From: Ilumatobacteraceae bacterium
GTDB lineage: Bacteria > Actinomycetota > Acidimicrobiia > Acidimicrobiales > Ilumatobacteraceae
Direction of reading: 5' to 3'
Length of the DNA: 9,237 nt
NCBI GenBank assembly: GCA_025464045.1
Contig: JAODBQ010000349.1
Location: 1-9,237, forward strand
Shown: positions 6,479 to 9,237 of the stretch, one piece after another
Numbering within the stretch: position 1 is the first letter of the stretch
Layout of the letters: the number at the start of each line of letters is the position of its first letter
The notes under the pieces: generated by a model
Database searches by the model: none
What the model was told of the DNA's origin: nothing
What the model saw: only the letters and a program-made list of their open reading frames with translations
Program-made: the position numbers and the translations under genes

Positions 6479-7716
6479 TACGCCTCCCGTTGGTACTCGA
6501 AGCTGAACTCGGCGACCCAGACGACGTCGCCGTCGGCAACGCCGGCCCGGGCGAGCAGTCGTTGGACGCCGAGTCGCTTCATCTGGAAGTCGATGTAGGA
6601 GAGCGCTTCGGGCGTGGTCACGTCGTTGAGGGCGACGACCCGCTCCACCTGCCGTCCGATCAGCCGGAACTCGTGGTCGCCGAGCCGCTCGACTCGCGCG
6701 CCCTCCGCCTCGGGACGGATGATGACCACGCCGTCCTCCTGGGGTTGGGCCTCTCGCGCCTCGTGGACGATCGACGCGAGGCGGCCGACGAGCTCGCGCA
6801 CGCCCTGGCCGGTCACGGCGGACAGCTCGTCGCCGTCCCAATCGGCGATCGCCGAGTCGCTCTTCGTGCCGACGACGACGCGCGGGCGGTCGAGCAGCTC
6901 GGCCCGGTAGTTGCCCAGCTCCTGCAGCAGGATCCGCTCCTGCTCCTGCGGCGAGACCGCGTCGGTCGACAGGTCGACCATGACGCACAGGGCGCGGGCC
7001 CGCTCGATGTGGCGCAGGAACTGGTGGCCGAGGCCCTTGCCGTCGCTCGCGCCCTCGATCAGGCCGGGTATGTCGGCAACCACGAACTCGGTGTCCTCGT
7101 CCAGGCGGACGACGCCGAGGTGGGGTTCGAGCGTGGTGAACGGATACTCCGCGATCTTCGGCTTCGCCGCGCTGATGACGCTGATCAGCGTGCTCTTGCC
7201 GACGTTCGGGAAGCCGACGAGCGCGACGTCGGCCATCAACTTCAACTCGAGCTTCATCCAGCGCTCCTCACCGTGCTCGCCCTGCTCGGCGAACGACGGC
7301 GCGCGGCGTCGGTTGGAGAGGAACTTGGCGTTGCCGCGACCACCGCGTCCGCCGGCGGCGGCGAGCCAGCGGTCGCCGTGGTGGGGCAGGTCGGCGAGCA
7401 GCTCGCCGGTGTACAGATCGGTGGCCACGGTGCCCTCCGGCACGGCCACCTCGATCGTGTGGCCGCGCTTGCCGTGGAGGTCCTTGCCCTTGCCGTGGGC
7501 GCCGCTGGTGGCATGGCGGTGGGGGTGATCGCGGAACGCGAGGAGCGAGGCGACGTTGCGATTGGCGACCAGCCAGACGTCGCCGCCCTTGCCGCCGTCG
7601 CCCCCGTTCGGACCGCCGAGCACGACCGGACCTTCACGCCGGAACGCGACCGCGCCCGCGCCACCGTCGCCTCCGCGCACGTTCAATTGGGCTTCGTCGA
7701 CAAATCCGCTGCTCAT
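6478..7716 (-). CDS. obg: Obg-family GTPase (ObgE/CgtA)
   Basis: Obg is an essential GTPase that binds the large ribosomal subunit and ppGpp and links ribosome assembly to growth state. The protein has 412 residues. The Obg fold covers about 1-160, with the glycine-rich segments RGGDGGAGAVAFRRE at 14-28, GGPNGGDGGKGGDVWL at 34-49 and AAGGRGGRGNAKF at 120-132. The G domain covers about 160-320: G1 GFPNVGKST at 168-176, switch I FTTLEPHLG at 193-201, G3 DIPG at 215-218, a G4 variant TKSD at 284-287 (canonical NKxD), and G5 SAVTG at 299-303. The C-terminal OCT domain covers about 328-405. The ATG at 7716-7714 gives the family-like start MSSGFVDEAQLNV; an in-frame ATG three codons earlier (7725-7723) is possible. 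The gene leads a unit with proB and is divergent from the dgt-like gene. The usual rplU and rpmA are absent upstream. Confidence 0.96.
   Translation of the reverse strand: MSSGFVDEAQLNVRGGDGGAGAVAFRREGPVVLGGPNGGDGGKGGDVWLVANRNVASLLAFRDHPHRHATSGAHGKGKDLHGKRGHTIEVAVPEGTVATDLYTGELLADLPHHGDRWLAAAGGRGGRGNAKFLSNRRRAPSFAEQGEHGEERWMKLELKLMADVALVGFPNVGKSTLISVISAAKPKIAEYPFTTLEPHLGVVRLDEDTEFVVADIPGLIEGASDGKGLGHQFLRHIERARALCVMVDLSTDAVSPQEQERILLQELGNYRAELLDRPRVVVGTKSDSAIADWDGDELSAVTGQGVRELVGRLASIVHEAREAQPQEDGVVIIRPEAEGARVERLGDHEFRLIGRQVERVVALNDVTTPEALSYIDFQMKRLGVQRLLARAGVADGDVVWVAEFSFEYQREA
6479..6488 (-). promoter_or_regulatory. Shine-Dalgarno for proB inside the end of obg
   Basis: On the minus strand GGGAGG (6488-6483) is followed by four bases and the GTG at 6478. 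The site lies within the last codons of obg, and the start shares a base with the obg stop. This decides the proB start and indicates translational coupling between the two genes. Confidence 0.7.
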
Positions 7717-7728
7717 AGGGAACATCAG

Positions 7729-7734
7729 ACGATA
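7729..7734 (-). promoter_or_regulatory. -10-like element TATCGT before obg
   Basis: On the minus strand TATCGT (7734-7729) lies 12 bases before the ATG at 7716, or 3 bases before the alternative ATG at 7725. A start 7 bases downstream would give a leader of about five bases, too short for a Shine-Dalgarno site, and none is seen. No -35 is recognisable. It is a weaker call than the other promoter elements. Confidence 0.35.
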
Positions 7735-7736
7735 CC

Positions 7737-7745
7737 GGGGACCCC
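7737..7745. promoter_or_regulatory. Dyad GGGGACCCC between the obg and dgt-like promoters
   Basis: GGGG (7737-7740) and CCCC (7742-7745) flank a single A in the middle of the 48-base divergent gap. The outer flanks extend the symmetry imperfectly (GATACC on the left, ATCGGTAC on the right). It sits between the two -10-like hexamers and could be an operator for both directions. With arms this short and GC-rich, chance is possible. Confidence 0.25.
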
Positions 7746-7750
7746 ATCGG

Positions 7751-7756
7751 TACTCT
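7751..7756 (+). promoter_or_regulatory. -10-like element TACTCT before the dgt-like gene
   Basis: TACTCT at 7751-7756, preceded by GG as in the AAA+/TerB promoter, is followed by eight bases and the ATG at 7765. There is no Shine-Dalgarno sequence. The expected -35 position for a 17-base spacer (7728-7733) coincides with the obg -10-like element on the other strand. Confidence 0.45.
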
Positions 7757-7764
7757 GGCGCGGT

Positions 7765-8889
7765 ATGGCAGGGAGCGACGAACGCGCCGCACGCTGGGCC
7801 GCGACGATGGCCGGCCACGTCGTGGTCGAGGGCGTGCACCTGGCCCACGCGGACTCGTGGGCGGGCAGCGGCTCGGCCAACCAGTTCGACCGCGCTGCTC
7901 GCGAGGACCTCGAGCACGAGCACCTCGCGACGTTGGCGACCCACTCGTCCGGTGCGGGCGATCGCGCCCTGGAGGAGGTGCCGGACCCGTGGCGGACGTG
8001 CTTCGAGCGCGATCGGGACCGCATCCTCCACTCCGCCGCCTTTCGCCGGTTGGCCGGCAAGACGCAGGTGTTCGTCTTCCCGGACGACCACCAGCGCACG
8101 CGTCTCACCCACGCGCTCGAGGTCGCACAGGTGGCCGTGTCGGTCGCACGGGCACTGGGGTTGAACGTCGCGCTCGCCGAGGCGATCGCGCTCGGGCACG
8201 ACTGCGGCCACGGTCCCGGCGGCCACGCCAGCGAGGATGCGCTGTCGCCGTACGTGACCGGCGGGTTCGATCACGCGGTCTGGGGTGCCGACGTGACGCT
8301 CGCCCCGCTCAACCTCTGCGCGGAGACGCTCGACGGGATCCGCAACCACTCCTGGAGCCGGCCCGCGCCGACCACGCCGGAGGGTGAGGTCGTCAGCTGG
8401 GCCGACCGCATCGCCTACGTCTGCCACGACTTCGAGGACGCCGTGGCCGCCGGGATCGTCACCGAGGACGACCTTCCCGGCGGCGTGCGGGCGCGCTGTG
8501 GCACCCGCCGGAGCCGGCAGCTCGGCACCTTCATCAGCGCGATGATCGACGCCGCATCGACGACCGGCAGGATCGGGATGACGACGCCAGACGCCACCGC
8601 GCTGGCGGACTTCCGACGGTTCAACTACGAGCACGTCTACCTCCGCCCGGCGTCCAAGGAGCAGGCCGCCGCGGTGATCGCGCTGCTGCGCGCCCTGGTC
8701 GAGCACTACGCCACGAACCCGACGCAACTGCCGGGAGCGCCGGAGGCCGACGCGGGCAGCGAACCGGCGCTGCACGCCGCAGTCGCCTACGTCGGCGGGA
8801 TGACCGACCGCTTCGCCTGTCGACTCGCCATCACCGAGCTCGGTTGGACGATCGACCGCCTCCCCCGAGGTGTCGACACGTTCGGCTGA
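7765..8889 (+). CDS. dgt: Dgt-like deoxynucleoside triphosphate triphosphohydrolase (HD domain)
   Basis: Enzymes of this family split dNTPs into deoxynucleoside and triphosphate and so adjust cytoplasmic dNTP pools. The protein has 374 residues from the ATG at 7765. Seen directly: the family signature DPWRTCFERDRDRILHSAAF at 74-93, RRLAGKTQVF at 94-103, and RTRLTHALEVAQ at 111-122 with the first metal-binding His at 116. HD follows at 145-146 inside ALGHDCGHGPGGHASEDAL (142-160), and VVSWADRIAYVCHDFEDA at 209-226 holds the last metal-binding Asp at 213. These are the HD-superfamily metal ligands, so it should be catalytically active. The order and spacing resemble the shorter, type-2 Dgt-like proteins. 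The first 45 or so residues, before EDLEHEHLATLA, do not resemble the usual family start; the ATG codon for residue 15 is an alternative. The gene is divergent from obg and appears to stand alone. Substrate preference cannot be read from the sequence. Confidence 0.88.
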   Translation: MAGSDERAARWAATMAGHVVVEGVHLAHADSWAGSGSANQFDRAAREDLEHEHLATLATHSSGAGDRALEEVPDPWRTCFERDRDRILHSAAFRRLAGKTQVFVFPDDHQRTRLTHALEVAQVAVSVARALGLNVALAEAIALGHDCGHGPGGHASEDALSPYVTGGFDHAVWGADVTLAPLNLCAETLDGIRNHSWSRPAPTTPEGEVVSWADRIAYVCHDFEDAVAAGIVTEDDLPGGVRARCGTRRSRQLGTFISAMIDAASTTGRIGMTTPDATALADFRRFNYEHVYLRPASKEQAAAVIALLRALVEHYATNPTQLPGAPEADAGSEPALHAAVAYVGGMTDRFACRLAITELGWTIDRLPRGVDTFG

Positions 8890-8939
8890 CGTTCGGAGCC
8901 GCATCTCCGCACGCTCGTGCCGACGGCGTCGACCGAACG
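8890..8939 (+). terminator. Inverted repeat directly after the dgt-like stop codon
   Basis: CGTTCGG at 8890-8896 starts on the base after the TGA and pairs perfectly with CCGAACG at 8933-8939. Inside the 36-base loop a smaller hairpin GCAC-GCTC-GTGC occupies 8909-8920. There is no T-run. It may be a weak or Rho-assisted terminator of the dgt-like gene, or a structured leader of the rhomboid gene; both are inference. Confidence 0.3.
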
Positions 8940-8965
8940 GCGCCACAAGCTGCGATCATGACGGG

Positions 8966-9237
8966 GTGAGCACGTCGACCACCGAGGTCGCCACGACGCG
9001 TCGCCCGGGCGAGGCGTTCCTGCCGATGCTGTTCATGGTCGCGGCCATGTGGGCCGTCGAGGTGATCGACCTCCCGCTCGACGGTCGCCTCGACCGCTTC
9101 GGGATCCGCCCACGTCGCCTCGACGGGCTGGACGGCGTGCTGTTCGCACCCTTCCTGCACGTCGGCTTCGGGCACCTGATCGCCAACACCGTGCCCTTCA
9201 TGGTGCTCGGGGGCGTGATCTGCCTCAGCGGTGCGAC
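8966..9237 (+). CDS. Rhomboid-family intramembrane serine protease, N-terminal part (cut by right window edge)
   Basis: Ninety residues are visible from the GTG at 8966 to the window end. After a polar N-terminus of about 17 residues there is a hydrophobic helix at 18-35 (FLPMLFMVAAMWAVEVID), a loop with RFGIRPRRLDGLDGV at 44-58, and then VLFAPFLHVGFGHLIANTVP at 58-77 followed by FMVLGGVICL. The H-x4-H-x3-N arrangement (H65, H70, N74) before a membrane helix is the rhomboid hallmark. The catalytic GxSG serine and the later histidine lie beyond the window, so activity cannot be judged. Rhomboids cut membrane proteins within or next to their transmembrane helices. The start choice is uncertain: a GTG without a strong Shine-Dalgarno sequence, overlapping the stop of a three-codon ATG frame at 8958-8969. 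It is 76 bases downstream of the dgt-like gene. Confidence 0.85.
   Translation, partial: MSTSTTEVATTRRPGEAFLPMLFMVAAMWAVEVIDLPLDGRLDRFGIRPRRLDGLDGVLFAPFLHVGFGHLIANTVPFMVLGGVICLSGA

Noticed and set aside
6479..6988. Upstream extension of the proB frame into obg
   Set aside because: The extra 170 codons lie in another frame of obg and are Arg-rich. The GTG at 6478 has a Shine-Dalgarno site and the expected ProB N-terminus.
6490..7764. Long plus-strand extension upstream of the dgt-like ATG
   Set aside because: The frame stays open across the antisense of obg, but only the part from 7765 shows family similarity. The upstream part is a GC-bias shadow.

Overview
The window is GC-rich throughout, densely coding, and carries an actinobacterial set of proteins: a PspA that matches the mycobacterial type almost segment for segment, a MurJ of the actinobacterial MviN kind, Obg followed by ProB, and a Dgt-like HD phosphohydrolase. 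This suggests a chromosomal segment of a high-GC actinobacterium. A lineage outside the model genera, such as Acidimicrobiia, is my guess from overall style and cannot be proved here. I see no tRNA, rRNA, CRISPR array, insertion sequence, integrase or phage gene. No gene-free gap exceeds about 130 bases.

Layout, left to right. (1) 1-323, minus strand: the N-terminal third of a MoxR-type AAA+ ATPase, running off the left edge. (2) 450-4323, plus strand: a likely three-gene operon. It encodes a CbxX/SpoVK-type AAA+ ATPase with a TerB-like N-terminal region, an unrecognised single-pass membrane protein with a helical cytoplasmic part, and the lipid II flippase MurJ, whose GTG start overlaps the preceding stop. 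(3) 4433-5266, plus strand: PspA/IM30, with its own promoter-like element. (4) 5393-7716, minus strand: obg then proB, with a 1-base stop/start overlap, convergent with pspA. (5) 7765-8889, plus strand: a Dgt-like dNTP triphosphohydrolase, divergent from obg across only 48 bases. (6) 8966-9237, plus strand: the start of a rhomboid-family membrane protease, running off the right edge.

Functionally, the left half is about the cell envelope: lipid II flipping, membrane-stress protection by an ESCRT-III-like protein, and AAA+ machines that may remodel membrane-associated complexes. The right half is housekeeping: ribosome assembly/stringent-type GTPase, proline synthesis and dNTP pool control.

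The clearest non-gene signal is a repeated start architecture. Four transcription-unit-leading genes (moxR-like, AAA+/TerB, pspA, dgt) have a TANNNT -10-like hexamer ending 7 or 8 bases before the ATG and no Shine-Dalgarno sequence. Two operon-internal genes (the membrane protein and proB) have strong GGAGG-type sites. This is what leaderless transcription of first genes would look like. No wholly new system is evident. The most novel-looking combination is the TerB-like/AAA+ ATPase, unknown membrane protein, MurJ and PspA neighbourhood.
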